Source: Temnopleurus reevesii (taxonomy: Eukaryota > Echinodermata > Echinoidea > Temnopleuroida > Temnopleuridae). Taken from it: a stretch of 64,000 nucleotides of DNA. Each line of letters opens with the position of its first letter. The stretch's first letter is position 1. Positions 12,353 through 42,725 of the stretch are shown piece after piece. The notes under the pieces are model-generated. The model was given only the letters and a program-made list of their open reading frames with translations, did not search any database and was not told where the DNA came from. Made by a program: the position numbers and the translations under genes. The DNA is taken from assembly GCA_036244855.1 (NCBI GenBank), contig BQKZ01000303.1, positions 43,179 through 107,178 of the forward strand, given 5' to 3'.

Positions 12353-14555
12353 ATGGTGGAGTAAACATCAGAAGCAGATGGATGATCCAGAAGGTAAAGT
12401 ATTATCATCACCTTTCAGAATTTGCCTAAAGGATATTGAATGGGAAATCTAGATAAATGTACATCCAATTTTATTTTTATTGCAAATACATGTAGGCCTG
12501 TTAAACAATTGCCTTCACTTGTTTTTTTTTAATGGGCAAATGATGTTAATTGCATACAGAACAAATCAGAAATCTTGCTCACCAATTATCACTGTAAAAT
12601 TTGAGATCAATGGACCATATCTTTTGTGTTAATTTTGTTTTGTTATAATGATAATAGATAGCAACAAATTCTGGCTTGCATGGTACATCTTGGCCCCTAT
12701 TAACCTAAACTTTTTAAAATAACTTGTCATCATTTGTATATGATTTCAAGAATAGGTGTAGTTTGTGCTCACAAATGATTAGGGCTTGGGAAGTTCATAG
12801 GAAAAAGTAGGCGTCAGGTGTTCAGAAAGATTGATGAGAATTGCCCACATATCACAATTTTCCTCTCTCCTGTAGTATCTAATTATTGATTATTTTCATT
12901 TCGTTATTCTTTTTTTTTTCAATTTTTTTCTAGAATCAAGTAGCAAGGTGGACAACCATCCACCTCCTGTAGCAGATGAGAGAATTGATGCCCTTGGGAC
13001 ATCAGAGACCAAAGAGGAGGACACTTCTGAGAAAAAGAAGACCAAGAAAAAGAACAAGTTTTATGTGCTCTTTGTTGGTCAGATCCCCTTCAGTGCTACA
13101 GAGGAAGATATCACAAAACACTTCTCCAAAGCTGGTAAATCAGATTTTAAAAATTGTTAGACCTATTGGCCCGTATTCTGATAGCGAGGTTTAAGTTAAC
13201 CCTGGTCTAAATCTGCGGTTTAAGTATGAATAGCCAAAAGTGCCAAAATTGTATTCACAATGTATAATTCTTATGTTAACTGCTCTCTTTCCCCATGCTC
13301 TAATAATGTAGAAAACTATTGAAGTTTTTATTCTGAGACAGTTTTAAATACTATGAGTGCCAAATGAGCTGGTAGATTAATCATCGACTGTTATAGATAA
13401 GCCTCTTTTGGCTTCCCATACTTAAACCACATATTTAAACTCTAGTATAAGTTAAACCCGACATCAGAATACGGGCCATTGTATTTGAAAAGTCAGTACA
13501 AAACTGTTTGATAAAGGACTCATATGAGGATGTTAATCTACTTCATTTCAATATTGTCCATATGGAATTGTTGAAACTTTACTGTATGAAGTAGAAATCA
13601 GATCAGTCAGTTTACCTGCTTTATTTTAGTAATCATCATCACCATCATCATCATCGTCATCATCAATCGAACAAGTGTTGAATACCTCTACATTTCTCTT
13701 TTCAGGTGAATTAAAGTCAGTAAGGCTAGCTACGCATAAAGACACTGGAAAGTCCAGAGGGTTCGGATATATTGAATTCAAGAACAACAAATCATACATG
13801 GTAAGCTGAGTGCAGTTGTGCAGTAATATGATAAGGTTCTTAGGACCAAGAAATTACCTTTGTACAACGAAAGCTTGTTATACCATTACAAAGAGTTAAT
13901 ACCAGCAAAGTTACCTTAAATGTTATTGATATAAGTGCTCTCTGTAACAATATTTAATTATGTAAAGATAACCTCACCCATTTTATTTTATTTGTTTTTA
14001 TAAAGTAGCTACAAGTGAAGCTTAGTTGCTGTAATCTAATGATAAAATACATTTCATCTTGAATGCAGATTGTATGTATACAGCATAGATTATTTTAGAG
14101 TATGATAGATAAAATTAAAACAAAAATAAAGCATTTGCTCACCAGGAGGGTTTTTTTAAAGGGAGAACCTCAAAATACTCAAAATGAAAATATACAGGTA
14201 TAGTCCTGTGAAATATAGCTATTCTGAAAGTGATTTCATGAGTGGTTGTAAAATAAAAAATGATATAATTTCCTTTTTCTAATCATATTCACCTAATCCT
14301 CTAATATTTCAGAATGGGTTAGCCATGCACCTGAGCAAGCTTCATGGCAGACCAGTCAATGTTGAGATCACCTCACCAGGTCGCGGGACAAGTCTCTTCA
14401 GGAAAGAGAATCTCAAGCGCAAGAACGAGGAAATGGCCCGTTTCCGTGGAATACTTGAAGGGGACACTGCAGGAGGTGCCATGTGCATCCCAGCATCCAA
14501 GCCGCACCCAGGAGGTGGCAACAAGAAACAAAAGTTCACCAAGGGCAAGAGATGA
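12353..14555 (+). CDS. RRM-domain nucleolar-type RNA-binding protein, Nop6-like; 5' end uncertain
   Basis: Exons 12353-12393, 12934-13134, 13706-13800 and 14313-14555 join in frame with GT-AG borders. From the ATG at 12378 they give 184 aa. A lysine-rich stretch (residues about 35-47) precedes one RRM with RNP2 (FYVLFVGQIPF, from residue 48) and RNP1 (KSRGFGYIEF, residues 88-97). A basic tail follows (RKENLKRKNEEMARFRG, then KKQKFTKGKR). An RRM followed by VNVEI and then a charged K/R/E helix is the layout of yeast Nop6 and related nucleolar proteins involved in small-subunit ribosome biogenesis. This link is from pattern memory. The first visible exon follows a TTTTAG acceptor and is open upstream of the ATG (WWSKHQKQ), so another coding exon may exist upstream. 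TGA ends the frame at 14555. Confidence 0.85.
13168..13477. mobile_element. MITE with GGCCCGTATTCTGAT ends in an RRM-gene intron
   Basis: GGCCCGTATTCTGAT begins the left end and, on the other strand, the right end, a perfect 15-bp terminal repeat. Similarity continues inward for about 80 bases (GGTTTAAnTTA, GTGGTTTAAGTATG). ATT lies directly outside both ends (13165-13167 and 13478-13480), suggesting a 3-bp target duplication as in PIF/Harbinger-type elements. It sits in the intron between RRM exons 2 and 3. Confidence 0.75.
13627..13670 (+). repeat. (ATC)n microsatellite
   Basis: An imperfect ATC trinucleotide run in an intron of the RRM gene. Confidence 0.8.
13831..13892. repeat. Remnant of the pogo-like MITE family
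   Basis: TTAGGACCAAGAAATTACCT followed by ACGAAAGCTTGTTATACC resembles the interior of the elements at 2549-2747 and 14984-15130. Neither terminal CAGTC end is preserved. Confidence 0.35.
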
Positions 14556-17500
14556 CATCTTTGAAGTAAAATTTGTGGACAATCGAGTATGTTAGACATG
14601 TTTGGTATGACATTGAATCAGGGCCTGCGTAAAATCTCTGTATTCCTTTCGGCCCCAACACTATACAAAACAGATGGAGACCAAGCCTCACTTTGAAATG
14701 TTTCATTCTTCAGATCAATGAGGAACAGGCATTTATATATCTAAACAGTTTCAAAGTAAAATTATAGCTTTGACTGGCTTACAGACATAATTTTGTTACG
14801 CGTCCATTGATAGCTCAACTGTAAGCTGGTAAACTATTGTGAAAATAATAAACAATAAAATAGGAGGTGATTTACCTGACTGTATCAGACACCATGTCTA
14901 ATCACAAAACTAATCACACAGGTTTCATTGTTTATGCATTGCTAAGTGGATGTAGGATGATATAGGAAATGTGAAGATTACTACAGTCAAACCGCGTTAT
15001 AAAGAACATGGTAATTTTCCTGGTCCCATCTCTTTGTATTTATTGTATTGCGACCCTGATAGATCAAGGTTTCAATGTAAAGAGGTAATTTCCCTGGTTC
15101 GAATGACCATGTTATAACGAGGTTAGACTGTACTTTTGTATTGAGATCATAGAAAAGTCTTTGTGTTGCAAATAATTCAATGAATCTAAGAAGCAGAAAA
15201 GGAAAAGTTCGGTGAGTGGAAGATTGTTAAGTGTTGCACCCTCTTTTATGGATGTGATGTAAAGATTAATTGATGTAAAAATTGATATGGAGTACAGTTA
15301 ACTCTGCCTCATAAGAGCTTCTCTGAGAGGGATAAATGCCAAAGTCAATGTTATTCCTAGGAACAAACCTCTGTGATCTATCTCTTGTGAGATTTATTCA
15401 AGTCAAACATAATTTTATGATCCCAATAGATTCAACTTAGGCAGAGTTACCTTTAAATAAAATGATACTTGAGGACCTGCACTTTAAGACATTTCTTTTT
15501 AAACAAGATTATCTGGTTTCATTGAATTTGCTCTATTGTACCACAATGGGAAATCAACACAAGTCATATTGAAATAAAGACATTCTAAAGACTGTAGACC
15601 GAGTGTTATGTTCATAATAATTTATTTTTTTTCTCCATGTACACATTGCACACTGACAAGAAATAGGATGTACATAAAAATCTCACAATATATAGGAACA
15701 CTGTCCAGAACAAATTTTACACAGCACAAAAATGTGGGAAATAGAAATTATAAAGTGATGCTGTGTCCTACATGTACAAAACAAAAAATGATAAACTACT
15801 TACTTTTCATCTAGTTGTTCTGCTACAGTACTTTTGCCATAGAATACAATAAGTTTTCAACCTTGTTAACTTGCTTCATACATACATACATACATTTGCA
15901 AATACTCCACTATTATCAGGTGCTAATATCACCTGTTAGAGTGAGACATATTTTAATAACACAAAAGTCAACACAATTTCTACTAAAGCACCAAATGAAG
16001 AAAATACATCTACCTAGTGGACAAGAATGATTAAATATACCCTGCCCAATAAATTACAAGAAAGAATAGGACAACATACACACTTCAAAAATGTTGATTG
16101 AGGCTGCATTCTTGTTCCATAATTGTCACCTGGTTGATATAATTTAACATGGTGGCAGTGCTGATTGTAAGAATCAATATATTACTAAAGATCTGTGATG
16201 ACAGATAAATTGAAGGATGCTACATGAAGAAAGCTTAATGACTAAAGCAAAGTCAAGAAAACCAAAGAGGATCTTCCATGCATGATAATCTTGCTTCAGC
16301 ATATCATATGCCGAAAGTTTGTTCTGCACGCCTTCTCCTTTTTTATTGTGATATATATATGTAACCACTTTTTTTTCTTCAATTCATTTGAGCAAGTCAA
16401 AGTTGGTTTCTAATTACATGTATTTGGCAAAACTGGATGAAGTTGCAGTGCATTTGCAATTGACTTCACTGCTGGAGATGAGAGAATCTACTTAGAAATC
16501 CTATCCGATGTTCCTTGTACCTTTCATATTATTTTTTAATGTTAGTGATTACTTTTACAGTGAGCATTGGAACATAAAACTGTGTTGACAAATTAACAAC
16601 TTATCATTATTCCACCCTCTAAAAGTGCCCAAGCATAGACAGAATAAAATGTAAGGTCATTCACACCAAAAGGAAAATACCCAATTGTTCGACAAATAAT
16701 GATGTTCCCAATTCTACAGTATCGTGCATTTTCATAAATTTCTGACTTCTTTTTCCAAAAGAAAGCTGTTACAGATATTAAGGTTTATTGGAGCAACTGA
16801 AGAGCAGAGAATGAGCAGTACTCTGGGTTAATTCATAGTGATAATGGATTGTGAGATAAGTACAGCTCCATGCAGCATGAAACATATCATCAATACTACA
16901 TATTTTCCTGCATGTTCATCATGCACCATGAGTGAAATAATAAATTTAGAAAAAATTGAATCACTTGCAACAAATATGTGGCCTTCTTGCAACACATTAA
17001 AGAAAATAACAAATATGTGACATTGAAATATAAAATCAAGTTATATTTTTGTATAATGTCCACTCTATTTTAGAGGTTTTAAGATTTCATTAAAATAATT
17101 TTTCCTAAATATATATGTAAACTAATTCTATCAATATTTTCTCATATATTTCTATGGAATATAAACTTGCAATATTGAGAGATATGTTGAATTATATTGT
17201 GTTTATTCAATAGGTATATAGTTCATTGGTTGCTCCTGCATTTCAGTATCATTTCCCCATATATGATGGCAACAAATACAGCACCGAATTGACTAGCAGC
17301 ATTTGGAAGCCTCCTTGGATGCAATTATGATTCTGTATAATCTTCATCATCCAAAAAATATGTAATCAACTTAAATAAGATCCCATTAGGAGAGTATACT
17401 GTGTTTGAGTTGTACAGAACCAAATGCATTTAAAAAGACAAAGACTTAGTGGAGAATCTAAACATCCAATCCTACTTTGTGCTGAAACAGTACATGAAAT

Positions 17501-20500
17501 ATTCCAAAAATAAAAAGACCCAACCCAAATGAGGCACTTAACAATACCTAAACACATATTCACCATGATTGCTAGGCCTTACAATTAGAATGAAACAAAG
17601 GAAACAATTAAGAGACATCCAGCGAATACATTTTATGAGAATTCTACTAACATTTAACTTGCTTTTTACGAGTTTTCAAATGAGACAGCTGCCAGAAGTT
17701 GAGCTACTCTGCATTTTATTAAGCCCAGAGAAGAAACAAATGTGATTTGGTTGTATATTTACACATGGAAAATCATGCTGGAGTTGGTGTGCTTCTAATA
17801 TATTTTTTTCACGAGGCTACATAATGGCTTTAAACTTTGAGCTTAAATCACAAAATACAGCTATTTTTCTTCTTACTTGAATTGCAACACCAAAAAAACA
17901 CCCAAACCGTGACAACCTAATAACAATTTCACCAATATTACTCAATGTATTAGCTAACTTCTAACTCAATATTAATTAAAGCAAGCATATGTTTTTGTAA
18001 TAATCTGTACTTTATTGGCACTTGATGATAAACATTTATATAATACAGATTTCTCTACCCATTTGAAAATTTCTATTCAACCACACCATTTTTGTTCAAT
18101 GACGGATCTAATCTATTTTATCTTTGATCATTCCATTTCATCCTCTCTCCATTGAATAATAATTTTTTTGTCTATTTCATCAAAGGATCATTCCATGTAT
18201 TGTGTCATGTAATCATATGTGATGAACTTGAATAGAATCCAATGAAAATAAGAGAGCTGATATAACAAGACTCTTCACATGAGAAAACTTCCATTGCATT
18301 CATGCCCACATAACAAGTACCCGCTGCATATTGAAACTGATTTGATGCTGAAACTAAGTAACATGGAGATTAAATTTCTAGGCTTCCCACATTTCCACAA
18401 CCGAACTAAACAGGTGAAAATAAATAAATTTTCAAATGGACAGAGAAACCTGCAACTTTTACTCTTCTATGTGAACATTCAAAAGTCTAAACACATAACA
18501 CATTTACACATCTTCACTTCTCCAGTGTTATATTCTATTCTAATATAATAATGTATTTTATGTTTCTTAAAATATAGATTTCAATATTTTTAAAACCGTA
18601 TTTCATATCTTTATCATCCTTAAATTACCATTTCTTTTAGGATAAAATTCATGAAACTACCATACAATTTTTATTAGAATCTTAATCGTACATAATTATA
18701 ATCTCTATGATGACCACCTCTATTCAATTCTCTTTATTCTGCTCTTTGACATTTTTCAAACATCAGGCAACCCCCTCCTATCACATAATTTGTTTAAAAT
18801 ATCCTGATAACACAGTATGATCACAATGTTACGAGTACCATAAAGATATGATATTGCAAATTTTGGTTCACCACCAACAATTTTCTTCTTGCATGTCTCC
18901 TCCTGAACCTTAAAAGTAGGGACCATAATAATTAAAATGATCACCAGATTAAATTTTCATTCACTTTCACACAAAATAGTTCCATGCTGTATAATTTGGA
19001 TAGTTCTGAGGTAAAATGTGCATGAGTAGCAGATTCCACTCCTAGCATGTTCATTATTAGTATAATTTTGCCTCCAAACATATTGATGTTTTAATGGTAT
19101 TTATTATCAGGCAATTTTTCACACGCTACAGAGAGTGAGAGACCAAGAGCTGGCTTTATAGATTGTACAAATGGACAAGATTATGTTCATGGAGGAATGA
19201 ATAGGTATTAATTATCATGGTCATGGGGCAAGAGAGTTGAGGTTTTATCAGTCTCTATTACTTCATTGGTATAGATTTCAGATGTACAACATCTTTTTAT
19301 TAATTCACTCTTACTTTTTATTATCATTTTTATTTCTTGAAGCACAACTATGATTTAGATATACTATCAAGACTTCAATATATTTTTGAAGCATGCTTTA
19401 CACAACAACACATCAGATATTGGTGATCATAAATACAAAATATTTAATATTCAAGTATTTTATTTCATATTAAGTAAAAATGCTAAAAATACCTACAAAT
19501 AGCCTTACAAAATGTATATGAAGGTTCTCATCTACAATTTAATTTGCAATTAAATTTGTAAAATGTATTTGTTGTGAAATAGATGTAAAGCATATTCTTT
19601 ATTGAATACTGGTACAAAATATAAAAATTGTAAATTTTGTGACCAAACATGAGAAAATTACATCTTGAAAAAATTGGATTATTTCCCACCATTTTTAAAT
19701 GCTGTATTTAACAAAATAAAATCATATCATAAGAGCTACTTTGGGAGGAAGTAACATAAGCTTTTATGATAATGAATGAATTTCATATTTCCACAACATT
19801 TTCCAATTGTTTTAATAGTTGCACATGTCATAATTTAAATGATGAACAAAAATTCGGGCGAAAAAAAGTAACAATATCTGGCCGTCCTGTGTTTATATTG
19901 CTGAACCATGCATGTTCTAACATGTTTTTGCAAGTCAGTACTAGGGAATAAATACCTACCCCCTCCCAATATTTGCTATATTTTACATTGGGTCTTGAGT
20001 TACATGGCGTCAGGGGGTCTTTGAGTTTTTTGACATACAAAAGTAGAAAAAATTTCAGCCACATTTCTCCCTCGAAACTGAACTGTAAGCAATCTGGATA
20101 CATATTTGTATATACTGTTTCATTGTTACATTGTGTAGGGTGTATTCTAAATGGATTTTGAGGTCATAAATAAAAATTATAATACGGTGAAATGTTCTCT
20201 GTTTCTCAGAGTAGAGAAACTTTTGAGGCAAATCTTAATTGAAATTATGGTAGCAGCAGGGAGAAATTTTAGTCCACTGGACATTATTTTCCTTCTTTTT
20301 TAAGCGAGACAGATGTTGAAATGCCACTCTTACTGTTTAATTAGTGTTCTGTACTGGTACAAAACATTACTCACTGATACTATTGTGATTCTACTTGCTC
20401 TTTTACAATACAAGTGTAAGTGTGTTTACTGAAACAAAGTACATTTGGTGAATTGAAGTGAGACAGTAAAATGACAAAAACAAACAGATTTTTTTTCAAA

Positions 20501-20571
20501 ACAAATATTCACCCAACAATATAATTCTAGGGTTATACATGAATGTCCTACGCATGCAGATAACAGTTTGG
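14556..20571. other. Convergent intergenic region between the RRM and R3HDM genes
   Basis: It should contain the 3' UTRs of both genes, which point toward each other. AATAAA-type signals occur near 14844-14856 and 15563 for the plus-strand gene, but I cannot assign the used site. A pogo-like MITE lies at 14984-15130. The rest, about 15.6-20.5 kb, is AT-rich with no domain-bearing ORF. Confidence 0.5.
14984..15130. mobile_element. pogo/Tigger-like MITE, second copy
   Basis: CAGTCAAACCGCGTTATAA begins the left end and CAGTCTAACCTCGTTATAA, on the other strand, the right. TA flanks both (14982-14983 and 15131-15132). At 147 bp it is shorter than the copy at 2549-2747 and shares its interior words (CCTGGTCCCATC, TTGCGACCCTGAT). 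It lies just beyond the RRM coding end, possibly in its 3' UTR. Confidence 0.75.
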
Positions 20572-37506
<16,935 letters not shown>

Positions 37507-37587
37507 TGTGTTTCACGGTTCCCAACAGCACTCTGGGATTTAATCTTGGAATATTGCCTTTTGTAAATGATGGGTGGTAACAGGCAT
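37507..37587 (-). other. R3HDM: 5' UTR part of the first coding exon of R3HDM
   Basis: A CCTACAG acceptor (AG at 37589-37588) with a pyrimidine-rich tract precedes 81 bases of untranslated sequence before the start codon. The first three bases are ATG and open a 15-codon upstream ORF ending at 37540. This shows that at least one further noncoding exon lies upstream. Confidence 0.6.
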
Positions 37588-39804
37588 CTGTAGGGAGGAT
37601 TAAGAATATTGATTTTTTTTTTAATTTAATCATTAAAAATAAAATAATTTCAGGTCATCATCCTTCACTTCCAACTTGAAACAAATACAAAAACAGAAAT
37701 CATTTAACATTTTGTTCCATTTGCATAACTTTAACAAAAATCTTATTACTTTACCTTTGTGTTTCCATAATCAATAAATCAATCTATCTATCTATCTAAA
37801 TCATAATTTGAACAATAATTTTCACATAATGCATACTTTTATATCATCACTGCAATATGATTTCTAATTCTGTGCAGGAAAATTGACTTTCCGTGCAATT
37901 TAGACAACAGTTCTTTACATTGTGCTGGGCATATTCACACATTATCTTCCTTCTTGCATGATTTCAAATTTTCAATCTTTTAATAACATAACATTTTATA
38001 AATATATTCTAAATTATCCAGCAATTTGTTTACCCATGGAACAATCATGGGGGAGACTTGATTTTTGCTACAAGAAAAAAAACTGCATAAGGACCAGAAA
38101 TTGAAGCAAAAAATTGATTTAATAGGAATAAAATAATGAAAAAGCAACTCATATGAAATATCATTCACCTGCAGTGAGCACAATGGCATTGAATTCTACC
38201 CCCGCCTATCCATTGCTCACAGAAGCATTACACATTATCAGGAATGAAAAATCCCCAGGCTTGATTAATAACGTACGCCTACACATTCGTGCCCTTCAAC
38301 CGTCATTGTTTGGAAGCCATTCATCAACATAGTCTAAACTCATGCATTTTTCATAGGTTATCTTAAATGGATGTTTGATGAAAATTAAAAGAAAAATCAC
38401 ATTTGAAACACATTGTTGCATATTTATCATATTGAAAACTGGTATAACTCAGATTCTTTTTAGAAGTACCACTTACACATTCTCTAGATGCCTCTTAAAA
38501 ACCCTAATTCAATTTTAACTACATATGTAATTGAATTAAATTATGTCATCATAACTCAGTCGTACTGTAAAAGAAGCTTCAAATATGTTAAACCATCCAT
38601 GCTTATATTCTCGCTCCTCCATATAAAAACTTTAGATCTTTTAATAAAAACTGTGTTTCAAGCTCTAGTAAAATTAAATGCTGAATTTGTATTAGATATT
38701 AAACAATTTGTGAAAATTCAGATATCAAACAAAAAATTAAACAAGGCCAAAATGTTAACAAAAAATGAAACACAAAAAATACATAAAATCAGAATATATG
38801 TACAAACAATAACTAAAATTTTATAAAAAATATACCAATGGGTGTGGCATGTCAAATTTGGTGCATTATTAACTGGACATGTACATGTAGGTCGGTACTC
38901 AGAAGGATATATTATATCCAAACCTTATTTTCTCTCCTCACTTTGCAGCTACTTATGCCGAGAGAAAGCAGGGTGGAGTCTAAAGCCTTCCTGATCCCCT
39001 TCAATCCCCCGCTCGCACTATGACTTTTGAAACGATTTGTTGAATTCCCACTCTAAACTCATCCACCTCTTATATCTGTTTATTCATTTTAATCTCATTT
39101 AGCCTTTAACTGTAAAACATCTCATCTCTAGCAGTATCAATATGTTAAAAATGATGGGTGGGTCTCATCAAGAAGACTAGATGGGATAGCTCAGGTTTAA
39201 ACTTCTAAAGTTCAGTTTACAAAAGAGTGGGCAAATCTGAATCTCTTTTTTTTTAAAGAAAGAAACTGGGTACATTTTCACCACTTAAAGAGGAATAATA
39301 AAATCTTTGAATTTCATTCTTTTTCACACCTTGTGTTTTCTTTATCAAAGACACAATAATCTAACAAAATTGCAGTACTTCTTGGTTGAAAAAAAATCCT
39401 ACCCAAGTTTTGTTCATAGAAAAATAAATTTAAGCTGTGGTCCCACAATTTCATCAAATAAATTATAGACAACATATAAATATCCTTGAAAATTAAATCA
39501 ATAGAGAACACACTTCTATCTTGTCTTTGTAAAAGAGGAAAGGACCAAGAAGGAAGGGTAATTGGCAGGCAATGAGAAAATTTGACAACCAAGCAATTTC
39601 TTTTTGATAACCAAAATAAATTAATAACCAAGAAAACATGTGGATTTCTCAATAGGATTTCTCAATAATGATAGAGATTTTTAAAATTGACATTTAGAAC
39701 ATGCTCATAACAAAGATGTCTGTAAACTCATTTTTTTTTTTGAAAACTACATTACGTTACACAATTAATTCCATCAACACAGCATGGGGGGGGGATGCAC
39801 ATAC

Positions 39805-39915
39805 CATTCTATTGGACGCCTCCTCAATTTTGGTAAGTAGCGATGAATACAGTTTATCTTTCTTGCACATATTCCACTAGTCTTGCACACATGTCAATTA
39901 AATTACCACTTTTAC
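39805..39915 (-). other. R3HDM: Candidate noncoding 5' exon of R3HDM
   Basis: On the minus strand, a long uninterrupted pyrimidine tract ends in CTTCTTGCAG. It is followed by 111 bases and a GTATGT donor. All three frames contain stops, so it could only be untranslated. One frame has a short ORF from ATG to TAA. Its last three bases are ATG, which would join in frame to the ATG at 37587. The strand and position fit the missing 5' exon of R3HDM, but no transcript evidence is available. Confidence 0.4.
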
Positions 39916-41979
39916 CTGCAAGAAGAAAAAAGAAGAGAAAAAATGATAATACATTGTTTCTAAAAGTTATTAAACTCATATCAAAATTTCTTGAATTGAA
40001 AAATCCCTCTGGGTGCGAACCAATCTTGTGATGGAGCCCATGTCGCCAGTATTCCACTTTGGTAGCTTGCTCTAATTTGAGAGTTAAATCTTATCTTCTC
40101 TGGTCATATTTTAAGGCGATTCAATAAATGTTTGAAGTGACAGGCCAGATTGTTTTGTGTGAAGGTGTAAATTGTAGACTGAACAGCTCCATTGGTTTCT
40201 GCAGAAGTTTGTTGTCTCCTTAGACTTGCAAGGATAACTGGAGGCCAATGGCCCAATTTTAGCTTGAGACCACTCTAAAATTCAAGTTATACAGTCAATT
40301 GTTAATAATTCACTTCTAAATTCAGAGTGATCATCTTAGTATTGATTATGTTAGATTAAGTTAAAGTCAAATGAATGAAGGGGGCATCTAATTAATCAAT
40401 TTCACGAACATTGATAAAACTCGGGATTTACACAAAATTTACTGACTTCACACAATCTAATAAGACACTCCCTTCCTACGTGCCATTATTATTCAATCTA
40501 ATGTATGTATCTAGCTGATCATCCTTTCCATGATTGGCCTATATCAACCCATCTCAAATCTCAAGTTTGACTTGCAGATGGAGAGGCCATTGGAGCGGAA
40601 GCGATGGGGTCCTGTCTGAATTATATCACCCCGGAGGATTAGCCTTGTCCAAGGCACTACACCAAGGATTTCAAGCATGAAGTGAGATTGATTGGGATGC
40701 CCCCTTTGTATATATAGGACTCAGGATGACCAAGTTGAACTTGGGGTCAAGACTAAGGATGGGAGCAGGATGAAAGGCAGAGATGAGTAAATAATCCACT
40801 CCAATGCTTGATGGACAGGCATAATAATCAGCATAATCATATGCAACTATACACTGCCTGATTCCTGTTCCATCAAACGCTCAAAGCTTTCATGCCCATA
40901 TATACAATAATGCGATATTTCAAAATCAAGTTCTCACGAGACCAGCTACATGAATGAAACCTTAAATGCAGATGAACATGTAAAATGTTTCATCTTCCCA
41001 GTCAGACCAGGATTTTTATTTTTAACTTTAACTCAAATTTAGAAAATTCAAAGCACGTTCACAAAGAAAATACAATATATTATCTCTCTCTGAGGTTCTT
41101 AACTTTTCACTCTATCTCACGTCTTAAATCCTACATGAAATGTGCTTTTAAGAAATTAATAAAACAAATTCTGATTGACAACCTTATTTTAAACAAAATG
41201 GATGTCAAACAAAGATTTGGGGGGGGGGGCCTTAATTGCTTTCCTGGGTTAAGAAATGCACAGCAGGTATCTTTCAAAAGGGCCTGCAAATCCTATTACC
41301 TCATCAACTGTAAAATAATAAGGTCGAAAATGGTGATATCATTCCCATATATCATAAAGGGCCAGCAGATTCTGCTCATATCATATGAGTATTCTACCAT
41401 AATGGAAGAGGAAAAAAAATGTAAATGCCAGACACACTGAACGTAATGCACTTTCTCATTTTTACCCTTTCGAAAATGGGGCCAAACTGATATAATGATA
41501 GCTCCCAGCACACGTCTTAATGTGGCAAATTGAATTAGGATAGTGGAAAATCAATAGAAGGATTTCCATTCTCTGGTGACAGATCCGTTAGAAAAAACCT
41601 GTCCATCTCCAGCAAGCCCGTGCAAAGATTTGATGGAGCCATATAGCACGTTCATGGTTCACTGATATATAAATCAGAGAGAGATCACAAAATATCCACC
41701 ACATTTGCAGCATTAACGATTTAGAGAAGCTCTAGACATAATCTGGAACTTAACACCTGTTTGGATTTTAAATTACTGCAAAATATCTTCAAATGAATAA
41801 CTGTTTCTTGATTGTCAAGTAGAAATCCATAAATTACTTTATTGAAATTTGAAATAATGCATTATGCATAGCATACAATTTAAATATATAAGGATTCAAT
41901 GACATGATAAATAAAGAAAAAAAATCTGTAACTATGAAAGCAAAAAAAATAGGGTGAAGAAAAAAATAATGGCAGTTAA

Positions 41980-42003
41980 ACCCCCCCCCCCCCAAAAAAA
42001 AAA
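41980..42003 (+). repeat. Poly-C/poly-A homopolymer run
   Basis: A run of C immediately followed by a run of A. Length is likely to be unreliable in short-read data. Confidence 0.8.
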
Positions 42004-42159
42004 CCAGATTACAATGAGACCATGTGTACTTAGCTAAATTAGAAAACAGGAAGAATGCATCACATAAATCATGTAGGAAATCATGTGTTTCTATTAGCAT
42101 TATGACTTGAATCTTTATCAGCAAATTTGCAAGAGTTATTATAAAAATATAAAAAAGGA

Positions 42160-42215
42160 AAATAATGATAATAATAATCTGGCATTTATATAGCACATAA
42201 TCAGATGAACTGCTC
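42160..42215. repeat. SINE-like tail with TTTATATAGCAC
   Basis: An (ATA)n-type run followed by GGCATTTATATAGCACATAA resembles a common invertebrate repeat end (TTTATATAGCGCTTT). Only a short piece is present, and the family is uncertain. Confidence 0.3.
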
Positions 42216-42654
42216 TATGCTCAACCATCATCTTAATTGTAGAGAAGTGAAATAACATGACATTTTGAAAAGAACCAAGAACTCAGAGTTCATAGATATT
42301 TCCTTAAAAATTTAATTATATTTGTCACATGGCTTCTTTTCTCATATTTGTGGCAAAGAAAAGTTCGTTGAAATAATGCATTAATACTGGAATCCCTTCA
42401 GGATGGAACCAAAAATAGCAAGAGGAAAAAAAAAAATCCTATTTTATTGTTCAGGGGATGATTGGTTTTATTTTAGTGAATCGAGACAAGTCGTTGCATC
42501 ATACTGCATAGCAATGATATGATGCAATGCTTCAATGCCAGTTTTCTTAACAAAACAACTGGATAACAGACCAAAACATTTTGCTTCCAATTGCTTACAT
42601 CTTTGCAAGAGAAAATATATGGTATATAAAAGTAAAATTCATTAATCTTTTTAT

Positions 42655-42725
42655 CTATTTGTTGTTTTATTTAAACAGGGTAGCCCTTTCAGTTTATAAA
42701 AACTGCTCGACCAAGGGGCCCTGTA
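42655..42725 (-). repeat. Possible 3' end of a non-LTR retrotransposon
   Basis: On the minus strand, GGGCCCCTTGGTCGAGCAG, AACTGAAAGGGCTACCCTG and TTTAAATAAAAC occur in order. This resembles tails I associate with echinoderm LINEs. No reverse transcriptase sequence is next to it, so it would be a heavily 5'-truncated copy. Confidence 0.4.

Noticed and set aside
39901..40057. Coding extension of the candidate exon at 39805-39915
   Set aside because: The ORF enters through the intronic pyrimidine tract and all frames of the exon itself contain stops, so only a noncoding exon is plausible.
40985..41440. 151-codon ORF, among the longest in the gene-free block
   Set aside because: AT-rich composition, no domain-like pattern, an internal G homopolymer and no splice context; it is most likely chance.
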